Shown here one piece after another: positions 34,728 through 45,990 of a DNA stretch of 64,000 nt. A model generated the notes under the pieces. That model had not been told where the DNA came from and did not search any database. It saw nothing but the letters and a program-made list of their open reading frames with translations. The translations under genes and the position numbers were made by a program. The stretch is taken from positions 9,326,361 through 9,390,360 of the forward strand of contig OX328126.1 of assembly GCA_946811695.1 (NCBI GenBank), in the 5' to 3' direction. The stretch comes from Gonocerus acuteangulatus. Lineage: Eukaryota > Arthropoda > Insecta > Hemiptera > Coreidae. Every line of letters starts with the position of its first letter. Position 1 is the stretch's first letter.

Positions 34728-35097
34728 AAAGGTACGCCAAAAATTAAAATTAAATTGAAATCGATTTAAAAAAAAAATAATAACTTAATTGGCAAGCTTT
34801 TTGGTAAACGATTACACGATTTTTAATAATAAAATAAAGGGCCAATATTCTTACTGAACATCTAAAAATTAAGATTTGTTTATACTGACGGCATAATTAA
34901 GACATGGTTGAACTTGAGATTTGCGAGGATTGGAACAGATGTTTGCGGTTCTTCTGGAATTCCTTACATATACACATCCTGTACCTTGTGCAGATCATAA
35001 TATTTAGAAATCAAGTTTAGAACAGAGCATGCGCAGGTAAACAATATTAACAGTTCCATTAGTAGACAGCAATAAACTTGTTTATTTTTATGTTTTT
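34728..35097. other. No recognised feature
   Basis: AT-rich spacer leading into the 48-bp array. Confidence 0.5.
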
Positions 35098-35657
35098 TTG
35101 CTTAAGCTTCCCTTTCCTAGCAACGATAGGGGAGATCCCTGTGATTTGCTTAAGCTTCCCTTTCCTAGCAACGATAGGGGAGGTCCCTGTGATTTGCTTA
35201 AGCTTCCCTTTCCTAGCAACGATAGGGGAGGTCCCTGTGATTTGCTTAAGCTTCCCTTTCCTAGCAACGATAGGGGAGATCCCTGTGATTTGCTTAAGCT
35301 TCCCTTTCCTAGCAACGATAGGGGAGGTCCCTGTGATTTGCTTAAGCTTCCCTTTCCTAGCAACGATAGGGGAGATCCCTGTGATTTGCTTAAGCTTCCC
35401 TTTCCTAGCAACGATAGGGGAGGTCCCTGTGATTTGCTTAAGCTTCCCTTTCCTAGCAACGATAGGGGAGATCCCTGTGATTTGCTTAAGCTTCCCTTTC
35501 CTAGCAACGATAGGGGAGGTCCCTGTGATTTGCTTAAGCTTCCCTTTCCTAGCAACGATAGGGGAGATCCCTGTGATTTGCTTAAGCTTCCCTTTCCTAG
35601 CAACGATAGGGGAGATCCCTGTGATTTGCTTAAGCTTCCCTTTCCTAGCAACGATCC
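35098..35657. repeat. 48-bp tandem array (about 11.6 units), alternating dimer
   Basis: Units contain TTAAGCTTCCCTTTCCTAGC, AACGATAGGGGAG and CCCTGTGATTTGC. The only frequent difference is GAGATCCC versus GAGGTCCC; in order the units read A,G,G,A,G,A,G,A,G,A,A, so most of the array is a 96-bp dimer repeat. The 48-bp period keeps two frames open on each strand (for example a PIVARKGKLKQITG repeat on minus). I regard these ORFs as non-genic. Confidence 0.95.
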
Positions 35658-35760
35658 TCCCTCCATAGGGAGGAACCCCGGTTATAAGGTTGGCCTCATG
35701 ACGAAATACGGAAGTGCCGACTATGCTTCTTGGCATAGGAAAACGATTGAAGTGGAAAAA
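35658..35760 (-). mobile_element. Helentron-like 3' end fragment
   Basis: The minus strand reads GTCGGCACTTCCG...CCTTATAACCGGGGTTCCTCCCT and the hairpin partner GGAGGGAGG, the family's 3' terminal region. It breaks off at the 48-bp array without the CGCGCTAA end. Confidence 0.65.
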
Positions 35761-35862
35761 TAGTTTTTGAATCAAATTTTTAGTTTCGGTACTTAGAATG
35801 ATGGGATTCAGTTAAAATATTTTCTGCATGTTTGAAATTCATATAAACAAACATATTTAAAT

Positions 35863-36034
35863 CAGTGTTCTTATTCAATAAAACACATTTTATTTGCTAA
35901 AATGTATATTTATTGCCGCCAACGTTTCGGCTTGCTATACAAGCCGTAGATGGCTTGTATAGCAAGCCGAAACGTTGGCGGCAATAAATATACATTTTAG
36001 CAAATAAAATGTGTTTTATTGAATAAGAACATTG
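35863..36034. mobile_element. Palindromic PLE-like unit with broken hammerhead core
   Basis: Arms 35863-35945 and 35952-36034 (83 bp, one mismatch) with a 6-bp spacer GTAGAT. Each arm holds GGCTTGTATAGCAAGCCGAAAC then GTTGGCGGCAATAAA. The helix II hairpin, GAAA and a CGTT segment are kept, but the palindrome junction falls in the CUGANGA half of the core (CCGTAGAT), so neither arm has a complete ribozyme. Confidence 0.65.
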
Positions 36035-36104
36035 ACCGAAACCCCGACGATCAACGCTTCCTACTTCCGAACGGTCGACCATATCTTCTCAATTAAACAT
36101 ATTT

Positions 36105-36290
36105 AAATTTTGGTTACTTTTGGAGTTGAGGAGGGATTAGAATAAAATATTTTATTTATAGATATGTGTATTTTCCTCAATGTCTCGAAAAAGGTTAGGA
36201 ATCTTGGCAAGCGGAAGATTACCATTTAAAAGCTTACTAAATGCTCTACAAAAAAGATTCTGAACCAATTTCGGCCTTGCTGGGTTGCCA
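36105..36290 (-). mobile_element. Helentron-like internal fragment
   Basis: Reverse-orientation piece of the family's AT-rich block (GTCTCGAAAAAGGTTAGGAAT, AAAGCTTACTAAATGCTCTAC). Confidence 0.6.
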
Positions 36291-37201
36291 TTCCTCCCTG
36301 GCCGGTCCAGCACCTAGGCAAAGCTGGCACTAAGATGTTTTCTAGAATTGGCAACGTCTCGCCTCCTCAACGCTTTCCCGAACTGACAAGTTATATCTTT
36401 CCCACTACAGTCCGTTAATCCAACCCCTATTATGATGACTCGTGATGAGGTAAAATGACCAATCCTCAGCCTTGCAAGAACGACCTACTCTTTTGTAATA
36501 TTATAATTCGTGTCATCTAAAATTGAGTTCAATTTTTATTCTTTTAATCAAGAAAAAGTGCGAGGACAAACTTTTTCAACGTCTACTTTTGCATACAGCA
36601 GCCTGTTGAACGTTCGCACACATAACACAAGGAAATAGCTGAGCCTCCTACTAAAGTCCTCTCACTTCATGTTATTTTGAATAGGAGTGGATCAAGGGAC
36701 ACAAAACGCAATAGATCGAGGATGCTCAAAATATTTAAGGACTAAAATAGCTCAAAGCCTCTTTATATTGTACGCTCACTTGAGCTAAACGAAGGTTGCG
36801 CACACTAAATTAGGATAAGCTTAAAATCGATGAATATATGAGGGATTGTTTTCCTAAAATCGTTCAAAACTACAAACTGAATTGGTATATTCAGTCGGTA
36901 TAATCCTGTGAAAAACGCACCTAACTCCATCGGTGCATTGGAAGGGTTGAAAAGAAAAAAAACGCCGCACCCAACAAAGGCCCAACACGGACCGATAAGA
37001 ACCTAAAACAAAGCCTCACGGTGGATTGTTCGTCGAGCCTCGCCCATTGTAACACCAGCCTACTCGAGGCTCGACAAGGATTTCCAATAATAAATGAACC
37101 GACGCGACAATGGTTTTATACGCGGCCTATTCGGAGCCTATGAATCTCGAGTACAACTTAAATGGTTTGCCGAGAGAATGAACGATAAACTAATACCAGA
37201 G
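36291..37201. other. No recognised feature
   Basis: Less AT-rich spacer. No convincing exon, ORF or repeat was found. Confidence 0.45.
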
Positions 37202-38040
37202 GAATTTATAGGATTATTTTTGTCTATTGACATCAATTTTATGGACAACACCCTCTCCCTTTTTATCATTACTGTTAATTACTTTCATACTTAGGGACTT
37301 ATCCCTCTTTCGATCATTCAGTTAACCGTAAAGAAGATTTAATTACATTTAGGTAAATTTGTCCCCATAACTCGAATTACATGTACAGTATGTTACATGT
37401 ATATATATGTATTTATAGGATTATTTTTGTCTATTGACATCAATTTTATGGACAACACCCTCTCCCTTTTTATCATTACTGTTAATTACTTTCATACTTA
37501 GGGACTTATCCCTCTTTCGATCATTCAGTTAACCGTAAAGAAGATTTAATTACATTTAGGTAAATTTGTCCCCATAACTCGAATTACATGTACAGTATGT
37601 TACATGTATATATATGTATTTATAGGATTATTTTTGTCTATTGACATCAATTTTATGGACAACACCCTCTCCCTTTTTATCATTACTGTTAATTACTTTC
37701 ATACTTAGGGACTTATCCCTCTTTCGATCATTCAGTTAACCGTAAAGAAGATTTAATTACATTTAGGTAAATTTGTCCCCATAACTCGAATTACATGTAC
37801 AGTATGTTACATGTATATATATGTATTTATAGGATTATTTTTGTCTATTGACATCAATTTTATGGACAACACCCTCTCCCTTTTTATCATTACTGTTAAT
37901 TACTTTCATACTTAGGGACTTATCCCTCTTTCGATCATTCAGTTAACCGTAAAGAAGATTTAATTACATTTAGGTCAATTTGTCCCCATAACTCGAATTA
38001 CATGTACAGTATGTTACATGTATATATATGTATTTATTTG
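37202..38040. repeat. 207-bp tandem array (4 units)
   Basis: Four copies at exactly 207-bp spacing (GGATTATTTTTGTCTATTGA at 37211, 37418, 37625 and 37832). One substitution is visible (AGGTAAATT versus AGGTCAATT in the last unit). TA-rich sequence follows to about 38080. Confidence 0.97.
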
Positions 38041-38371
38041 TATATGTATATATGTATGTATATATATATATATATACATATATACGTTGAAAGTTCCAGG
38101 CCTCTCCCAAAAACAGTCAGCGTATGAAAGTACTATGATACCATAGTATTTGGCCAAGTTTTAGGCTCTAAATACCTTCTAAAGAACCTAATAATACCCT
38201 CTCACTTATTTGTGCAATCCAACTTGGCCTTTTTTCGTTAAATGATGGCCACTAAACTATCGGATTTATCATAAAATGTCTGGCATTTAATGATTCAGGA
38301 TTATTAAAAAGTCTCTGATGACTTGAAACTTTCGTAGTTGTATGAATTCTATGTAAGTTAAAACGGTCATC

Positions 38372-38373
<2 letters not shown>

Positions 38374-38422
<49 letters not shown>
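38374..38422. repeat. (TA)n microsatellite
   Basis: Uninterrupted TA run just outside the Foldback-like element. Confidence 0.95.
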
Positions 38423-38424
<2 letters not shown>

Positions 38425-38797
38425 CTCCCTAGAAAAATAATCAAGTGTTAAATTTTTAAGCCTCTAAATTTTAACCGACTTCAATGATTTTTTTTTTTTT
38501 TTTATTTATTTAAATGAAAGCTAATAAAATTTAGAACAACTTTGTTCCCAGTTTATGAAATTAAGTGTAAATAATTCACGAACTTTTTCAGTTGAAGATA
38601 TAATAATAATATTTTATTTTTCATCTAACTTCATATCAGAACTGATATAGTTAAAGTTAACAATTAAATCCCGATTAGACTTAGGAAAATATCAGACTGA
38701 CATCTTCTAAACGTAAATTTATCCTAATTCAACAAAAATCTTTGAAAATATATTTTGATTTTTTCCATGTCTAATCAGGATTTGAATGTATAATTTC

Positions 38798-39116
38798 TAG
38801 ACCGAGAGCCAGCAACGCACTTTTCATGAAGTGTTTTATGCATCCTGAAATTTTGCTATAATATACCTCTTAGGTAGATAAGAAGGTATATATATTAGAC
38901 CGAGAGCCAGCAACGCACTTTTCATGAAGTGTTTTATGCATCCTGAAATTTTGCTATAATATACCTCTTAGGTAGATAAGAAGGTATATATATTAGACCG
39001 AGAGCCAGCAACGCACTTTTCATGAAGTGTTTTATGCATCCTGAAATTTTGCTATAATATACCTCTTAGGTAGGTAAGAAGGTATATATATTAGACCGAG
39101 AGCCAGCAACGCACTT
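38798..39116 (-). repeat. 98-bp array in the left Foldback arm (about 3 units)
   Basis: Units contain AGACCGAGAGCCAGCAACGC, TTTTATGCATCCTGAAATTT and ACCTCTTAGGTAGATAAGAA. Opposite in orientation to 39939-40628. Confidence 0.95.
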
Positions 39117-39383
39117 TTTATTTCAATCAATTAACAAAAACTTCTTCTATAATTCACCATATAATAGAAAATCATTACGTTTTCAGGAAAATTTTATTTT
39201 ATTCTGATACTTGCCTGAAAATTATCGTAGAGTTTAGTACCATGCCTCTTTGTAGTGTATACCATTAATCTTCGGAATTTACAATATTGTATTTATATAT
39301 TAGTTTTTTTGTGATGAATTGCCATTGTCGCGTCCTCACAAATGTATAAATAAATAAATAAATAAATAATGACCTAGAAGTAG

Positions 39384-39440
39384 ATGCGCCGTAAAAAAAA
39401 AAAAAAAAAAAAATAAAAAAAATAAAAAATAAAAAAAAAA
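39384..39440 (+). mobile_element. Orphan SINE 3' tail with poly(A)
   Basis: GTAGATGCGCCGTAAAA followed by a long A-rich run. It matches the 3' tail of the 5S- and tRNA-derived SINEs here. The head is missing. Confidence 0.55.
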
Positions 39441-39938
39441 CTAAGTACCCAGTTTTTATTTTTAATATTAAATGAAGTGCTTTATTCACGCTGCAATTTA
39501 ACCAGCGTCTTCAGTAAACATATTTGAAAATAATTACAAAAGGGCAGACACTTTTGTGGGGTTTAATTATCAGGAAACATAAAAATAAATGTTGCCTATG
39601 ATACACTGCGTGTAACCGGAAGTATGAATGAGAGCACCGCGCAGTGTTGTTTGTTTTCTGTGCTCTCATTGGTTCTTGCTCATATGATCTTGTACAGCTG
39701 TCCCGGTTTAAATGGCAGCGTGAATAAAACTCTCATTTAATATTAGAATAAAAACAATTAATTTTTTTTGCATGTTATACCCCTTAAAAGTGTCTGCCTT
39801 AATTATTATTCATTGTAAAATTGTCTTAATTTTTCATTAAAGATAGTTGGCTTCTGAATAAAACTCTATTTTTGGGAAATATTGTTTTGCACCTTTCCCC
39901 TATGCGCAGTACTTGGTGTTCCAAGGTATGTCCAGGAA

Positions 39939-40628
39939 ACAAATATATACCTTCTTATCTACCCAAGAGGTATATTATAGCAAAATTTCAGGATGCATAA
40001 AACACTTCATGAAAAGTGCGTTGCTGGCTCTCGGTCTAATATATATACCTTCTTACCTACCTAAGAGGTATATTATAGCAAAATTTCAGGATGCATAAAA
40101 CACTTCATGAAAAGTGCGTTGCTGGCTCTCGGTCTAATATATATACCTTCTTATCTACCTAAGAGGTATATTATAGCAAAATTTCAGGATGCATAAAACA
40201 CTTCATGAAACGTGCGTTGCTGGCTCTCGGTCTAATATATATACCTTCTTACCTACCTAAGAGGTATATTATAGCAAAATTTCAGGATGCATAAAACACT
40301 TCATGAAAAGTGCGTTGCTGGCTCTCGGTCTAATATATATACCTTCTTACCTACCTAAGAGGTATATTATAGCAAAATTTCAGGATGCATAAAACACTTC
40401 ATGAAAAGTGCGTTGCTGGCTCTCGGTCTAATATATATACCTTCTTATCTACCTAAGAGGTATATTATAGCAAAATTTCAGGATGCATAAAACACTTCAT
40501 GAAAAGTGCGTTGCTGGCTCTCGGTCTAATATATATACCTTCTTATCTACCTAAGAGGTATATTATAGCAAAATTTCAGGATGCATAAAACACTTCATGA
40601 AAAGTGCGTTGCTGGCTCTCGGTCTAGA
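39939..40628 (+). repeat. 98-bp array in the right Foldback arm (7 units)
   Basis: Seven inverted copies of the left-arm unit. Variants (TATCTACC/TACCTACC, AAAGTGCG/AACGTGCG) are scattered. Arms differ in copy number (3 versus 7), so unequal exchange has acted after inversion. Confidence 0.95.
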
Positions 40629-40992
40629 AATTATACATTCAAATCCTGATTAGACATGGAAAAAATCAAAATATATTTTCAAAGATTTTTGTTGAATTAG
40701 GATAAATTTACGTTTAGAAGATGTCAGTCTGATTTTTTCCTAAGTCTAATCGGGATTTAATTGTTAACTTTAACGATATCAGTTCTGATATGAAGTTAGA
40801 TGAAAAATAAAATATTATTTTATGTTCAATTGTAAAAGTACGTGAATTATTTACAAGTAATTTCATAAACAGGGGAAACAAAAATCTGGCTAGACAAAGT
40901 TGATTTAAATTTTATTAGCCTTCATTTAAAAAAATATTCATAGAAATCGAAAGATTTAGGGGTGTAGCCTTTTTTTTTTTTTTTTTTTTTTT

Positions 40993-41414
40993 TGAAACAC
41001 GACATGTCGTTTGGCCCCACAGTGCGTCGTGTCTGTGCAGTTTTCCCGAACCATCTCCATGTTGACCGTATGGTATAAAGTGTTTGTCAAACAATCCTCT
41101 CGCTATGGAAACAATACACCGTAACCAATATACGAGGGCGTTTATCTTCGCTCCCGTTTCGTATTGACCATAAATACATGGCTCCCATAGATTTGATCAA
41201 TATTTCAAGATTTTTCTTTTTGTTATTCTCTTAATACACTATAACTATTTTGTTTGTGTGTGTGTTTTTTTTTCCTTTTTTGAAAACTTAACAATCCAAC
41301 CACTAGGCATTTTTTACCAAGACCTTAAGAGACAGGCTAAACATCAAATCACAAATAATTGGCAAAATGGCTGGAAAAACTTGTCTACCAACAACAAACT
41401 GCGACAAATAAAAG
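40993..41414. other. No recognised feature
   Basis: Starts just after a poly(T) run (about 40970-40992). A small inverted motif ACGACATGTCGT occurs near 40999. No gene seen. Confidence 0.45.
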
Positions 41415-41800
41415 GGAACTCCGCGGAATGGCCTTCCAGTCACAGGCAAAATAGAAGAGAAGTAGTACTAACTAGACTTAGAATTTGACTCACACACAAA
41501 TAACACACGAGTACTTAATGACAAAAAAGTCCGACTCACAGGAACTGCGCGGAATGGCCTTCCAGTCACAGGCAAAATAGAAGAGAAGTAGTACTAACTA
41601 GACTCAGAATTTGACTCACACACAAATAACACACGAGTACTTAATGACAAAAAAGTCCGACTCACAGGAACTGCGCGGAATGGCCTTCCAGTCACAGGCA
41701 AAATAGAAGAGAAGTAGTACTAACTAGACTCAGAATTTGACTCACACACAAATAACACACGAGTACTTAATGACAAAAAAGTCCGACTCAAAGGAACTGC
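41415..41800. repeat. 126-bp tandem array including the Helentron 5' end (3 units)
   Basis: Three units (GCGGAATGGCCTTCCAGTCA at about 126-bp spacing). Each downstream unit begins with AAAAAAGTCCGACTCACAGG, the same sequence that opens Helentron copies at 2606, 41777 and 48880. The third passes directly into the 5' end of H4. Confidence 0.9.
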
Positions 41801-42896
41801 GTCATCTTAGCGCGGTACCGTTCTTATCCCTAGTCTCATTTGGAAAGATTGAAATAGAAACAGTTATTATTTTGGTTTGACCTTTCGTGAAATACAGTTA
41901 TGGGCCGTTACAAATGGCCAGCGTACCCTTTTACCTGGAATCCCACCCTGGGTTGGCCAACCCCACTACTAGGAATAGTTATTTCACAGTATCAAATATC
42001 AAAATGTTTATAATTGTTTTGACTTCTTCCACTATAATACTAATTCTATAAATAAATACATTATAAAAAAACAACCAATTAAAAAGTTTTTTTTTTATTG
42101 AATATTTACAATCTGTATACATATGACATATAATACAATAAGTAAATACACAATTAAAAAGTGAGCTAAACAACTACGAAAACCCGTTCAAAAGAACAAA
42201 ACAAACACATTTGAAGTTTTTAGCACTTATTTCTCCGATTGACATCGACCAATCGAAAATTACTTCAGAACTTTTTTTGTAGAAAATTTAGTAAGATTTC
42301 GAATGGTAATCCTCCACAACCAATATTCTCAACCGTTTTCGAGATATTAAAGAAAACATACGAAGTTCCCAAAATTTTTCATGTCTCTTAATAAAATATT
42401 TTATTCTAATAATTCCTTAACTCCAAACGTAACCAAAATTTAAAAATCCTTGTTTATATGTGATTAAAACTTGCAAGAAAGGTTTCAACTGAATCTCATG
42501 ATTCTAAGAACCCTAACCAAAAACTTCTTCCGACAACTATGTTTCCAATTTTCCCGAAAACGGTTAAAGCTATCGCCTTAAAAACGGTTTCATTCGTTTT
42601 TCTAGGTCAATAAACCTATTAAACGAGTACTTGCAAGCATAAGAGGTAAGCGGAACGATTTATTTCACTCTAGAAATCCTGATTCGAAGAAGAAATAATA
42701 ATCTTGAGTCCATTGCTGATACACTCCATTCATACGAAGCTATCCAATATCCGCTAATGTTCTGGAAGTTACAAGACGGATATTGTATAAATATTAAACA
42801 ACGAGATCCTGCAACAGGTACGGGATTATTATTTCACTACCGAAATATTCACTAGAAACGATGTATATGGCAAAACAACGTTTGCAGGGTCAGCTA

Positions 42897-42964
<68 letters not shown>

Positions 42965-43129
42965 ATATGATTGATTGAGAGACGGCTTCTCTCTCCAGCG
43001 GTGTTCTTTCTCTTCTTTCTGCACTGTTTCGTCGGGTTCATCTCCGACTTCTTCAGGCTGCTATCCGCTGGAGAGAGAAGCCGTCTCACCAATCAATCAT
43101 TTCAACCCCAGCGAAGTAACTTAAAACAA

Positions 43130-43192
<63 letters not shown>

Positions 43193-43218
43193 GTGTAGGG
43201 AGGGAGGAAATGCGCTAA
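41780..43218 (+). mobile_element. Helentron-like element H4
   Basis: 5' subterminal repeat TTAGCGCGGTACC (41807-41819), one AT-rich family block (42190-42450), the GTTAAAGCTATCGCCTTAAA block (42564) and a (TA)n zone (42898-43192) that contains a nested foldback. Diverged 3' end GGAGGAAATGCGCTAA (CTAA at 43215-43218). Confidence 0.65.
42967..43100. mobile_element. Foldback with hammerhead-like core, nested in (TA)n
   Basis: Arms 42967-43001 and 43065-43100 (ATGATTGATTG...CTCTCCAGCGG, one 2-bp indel). Minus strand 43056-43021 reads CTGAAGA, helix II GTCGG/CCGAC with an 8-nt loop, GAAA, CAGTG. The cleavage-site base is G in place of A/C/T, and helix I does not pair, so probably inactive. Same family as 55901-56069. 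Confidence 0.65.
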
Positions 43219-43924
43219 ATTGTCACATTTCCAGAATGTTCATAAACTCATTCCTTTGGTCTCTTTCGACATTCTAGAATGTACTTCTGAAGATGATTAT
43301 GAACAAGCCGAAACGGCCTTATATTGATTCTTCCGGAAATCTTTTTCGGTTTTCTTTTGGACCAATATCAACTATCCATTGCCTCGTATGAATGATATCC
43401 AGCATTAAACCAAAAAATACTTTTCTGAACAGAATTTAAATATATCTACATACGTTAAGGTGCTTGCGTTAGTTTTGAGTAATTAGGAACCACCGTGACG
43501 GAATTTCGCATCAAGTTGGCACGTCGACATCTTATTAAAGTAAGTACCCTTAAAGCTGTCGACTTTACAAGCACATTTCTCTCCCTTACTTTTCTTTATT
43601 GGGGCGTAAATCATGGTTTAAAAGCAAAACTAACCTAACGCTTTTTGAAGATTTATCGCGCTCTAGACCTATGAAATTATGTTGACAGCTGTGAGGAAAT
43701 TACAGTTTTTATAGTGTTTGGCTAATTTACATGTTTTTCTAGTGACATTTTATTGTGCTTTAATTAAGCGTAAATTTTTCAATTTATAATTGTTAACAAT
43801 AGTTAGTATGCATTCTCTTATATGTTGTGTTAAATATATTGGAGTTGCTCAGAATTACATATTTTGATAATGGTTTTTATCTTAATCTTTAATTATATTT
43901 TTAATTATATACCTTGAATCTATA
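43219..43924. other. Unassigned, with a PLE-type motif relic
   Basis: 43287-43313 reads CTGAAGATGATTATGAACAAG then CCGAAACGG: hammerhead half-cores are present but no good helix II. Otherwise nothing recognised. Confidence 0.4.
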
Positions 43925-44258
43925 GGGGTTATAGTACCTTGTATCCTCTTTTTTACCATTTTTCTTTATGTGCTAAAATTCTTCCTTAACTAATCAAAAA
44001 TGATATCCAAAAGTTTTTAAGTGAAGGGAAATTTGTTACAAAAAATACGATTTTCTGATTGAAGTCCTGATGCCGAGTGATTTGAAGATTTTTTGATTCG
44101 AAGATTGTTAAATTTTTTGTGCCCATCCTTTAATAAATTTTAAAATTAAACCCCTTTTTTCTTTATTACAAAAAAACAATTAAATACAAATAAAATGAAC
44201 ATTTCAGAACATCAAACTTTAAAAGTCGTTTTCTCAAAACTGTTTTTCTAATCAGGCG

Positions 44259-44293
<35 letters not shown>

Positions 44294-44535
44294 GCGCATC
44301 GACATAAATCTTGGCCATTAGCGCCGACGTCCAGGGTGCAGCCAGGAATTTTCTCAGCGAGCCCTGAGATGAGAAAATTTCTGGCGCCGGTGGGGATCGA
44401 ACCCACCATCTCCCGCTTATGAATCTAGCGCGCTAGCCACTAGACCACGGGAGACCCCACCCCCAGGCGATATTCTGGTAAATTTTTTTTTTTTTTTTTT
44501 GTAGACAAGCTCACCAATTCTATATTATAGTGTGA
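43925..44535. mobile_element. Dispersed repeat family D (copy 1)
   Basis: Shares TCAAAAATGATATCCAA and CTGATGCCGAGT with 52962-53891. Interrupted by a tRNA-SINE at 44264-44464. No coding. Confidence 0.6.
44264..44464 (-). mobile_element. tRNA-derived SINE (copy 2), with target duplication
   Basis: Minus strand: GGGGTCTCCCGTGGTCTAGT head, GGTTCGATCC B box, CTGGCTGCACCCTGGACGTC body, GGCGCTAATGGCC tail and poly(A). Target duplication AGGCGATATT (44254-44263 and 44465-44474). 128 bp (44331-44458) are identical to the copy at 62018. Confidence 0.95.
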
Positions 44536-44647
44536 ATCGCCCCAAATGATATGGTGAATTAATACCATCGAACATTTAGAGCAAAAGAATTTCAATGAAG
44601 TGCTTAAAATTCAAATTGTCTTCAACGTTTTATTGATCCTTTACAAA

Positions 44648-44882
44648 AAAATACAAGGAAATAATAATTGTTATCATTGATGAATCAAAATTAATTAGGT
44701 TTGACGCTGGTTTTCAATCAAATACAGGGATTTGTTAATAATTAACAGGGACATAAACCCAACAAATGGAGTTCGGAAAGCAGGGCCGAAATACCTGGGA
44801 AACCACTCGTCAAAACCACAAACACCACATTTTCATGAGGAAAACGGGAACCAAACCATGGAAACCACTTAATTATGCATAT
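44648..44882. mobile_element. Dispersed repeat flanked by TA (copy 2)
   Basis: Reverse-orientation copy of 23644-23882, with a few substitutions. Ends at ATGCATATATATATGG. Confidence 0.75.
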
Positions 44883-45572
44883 ATATATGGAGAAGTTTCG
44901 TGATATTGACAGCACAAGGAGGAGGGACTCCAAAGGGAACGAATATATCCATGTCTATTACTATTATTACTGTTTCTTATCATCCATGGTGCTATTTTTT
45001 TTATTTTTTTTTTGTTTTGTTTTTTTTAAGAATTAAATCGGATGGATTTCTACAGAATGAATTAATTGCCATCCCTCTGCTTAAATCCATCATTCCACCA
45101 AGGAACCTGTTGTTAGTGGAATGCTAAGTTCAGCAGCTGAAGTAATTAAGTTTTTTTTTTTATTCTCGTATAAGTATTTACTTATGTGTTTTTAAGTTTA
45201 TCTGTTATAAATGTCCATGTATGACTCCCGAGCTGCTTTTTCCATATTATACTTTTTAACAGAATTAAATATGGGAGGAGCACAATGAAATGATCAAAAC
45301 CAAGTGAGACACCAAGACACTCTCATTGCTTTCAAGAAACCGTAAGCAGTATAAAAAGAGAATAAAACAAAACCATAAAAAAAAAAAAAATATAATTTCC
45401 TACTATAACAAGCGATGCCTCCACATCCAAAGTTCCAATCATGAAACCCGGTGACCCGGTTAGTTACGAAAAATAAAGAATTCCAATTAGTCCTTGACTT
45501 CTTAATAATCACATGCCTCATTATTTTTTTTTTTTTTTTTAAATTTTTATCTTTTATTATTCTTTTTTATTT
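44883..45572. other. No recognised feature
   Basis: AT-rich with poly(T) stretches. No gene recognised. Confidence 0.45.
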
Positions 45573-45656
45573 GTGTTTAACGGCGTATCAACATTATGGC
45601 TGTCAACGCCGGTCTGTCTACAGGTTGCCGCCCTTTCTATAATGCCAACAGCACGT
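45573..45656 (-). mobile_element. 5S SINE 3' part (copy 4, head truncated)
   Basis: Reads ACGGCGTATCAACATTATGG and GTCTACAGGTTGCCGCCCTT on plus, which is the tail and body of the 5S SINE in reverse. The 5S head is cut off after CAACAGCACGTG. Confidence 0.75.
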
Positions 45657-45726
45657 GTAATCTTAACGTCTATTATAATTAAATCAGAATTTTAGGACGG
45701 GATATTTATAGTTTTTTTTTTTTTTA

Positions 45727-45729
<3 letters not shown>

Positions 45730-45784
<55 letters not shown>
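45730..45784. repeat. (TA)n microsatellite
   Basis: Uninterrupted TA run. Confidence 0.95.
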
Positions 45785-45788
<4 letters not shown>

Positions 45789-45824
45789 TAAAGAATATTA
45801 CAATCTACAATTCAACTGTAACTA

Positions 45825-45925
45825 TAGATAACTAGCCTTTTCTAGCCAAGATAGGGCTGATGCTAAAGAAAAGGCCTCAGCCCAAGTGGGAATCGAACCC
45901 ACCACCCTTGGCACGGTGTGTTGTC
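45825..45925 (-). mobile_element. tRNA-like SINE remnant
   Basis: The minus strand contains GGTGGGTTCGATTCCCAC, a T-arm/B-box sequence, followed by TTGGGCTGAGGCC. The A-box half is absent. Confidence 0.45.
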
Positions 45926-45990
45926 TTTTGGCACGGAGGGTTTTTGTCTTTTACTTTTATTAATAAATTCAGCAATTAAAAGAGTTTGTT

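Larger units (their letters stand above)
38459..40972. mobile_element. Foldback-like element with long inverted arms
   Basis: The left arm (38459-39116) and right arm (about 39939-40972) are inverted copies. Each has about 340 bp of outer unique sequence (shared CCCGATTAGACTTAGGAAAA-type and CATGTCTAATCAGGATTTG segments) and an inner array of 98-bp units. The centre (39117-39938) is non-coding and contains further inverted segments: CTTTATTCACGCTGC near 39480 against GCAGCGTGAATAAA near 39716, and GGCAGACACTTTT near 39544 against AAAAGTGTCTGCC near 39787. Long TIRs built from subrepeats are the hallmark of Foldback/Galileo-type elements, but no transposase supports that assignment. Confidence 0.75.

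Noticed and set aside
35059..35775. ORFs of 192-238 codons on both strands
   Set aside because: Also produced by a 48-bp tandem repeat, with frames open on both strands. No start context, domain or flanking coding sequence.
43287..43313. Hammerhead ribozyme
   Set aside because: Both half-cores exist but no helix II can be formed. Kept only as a PLE-type relic.
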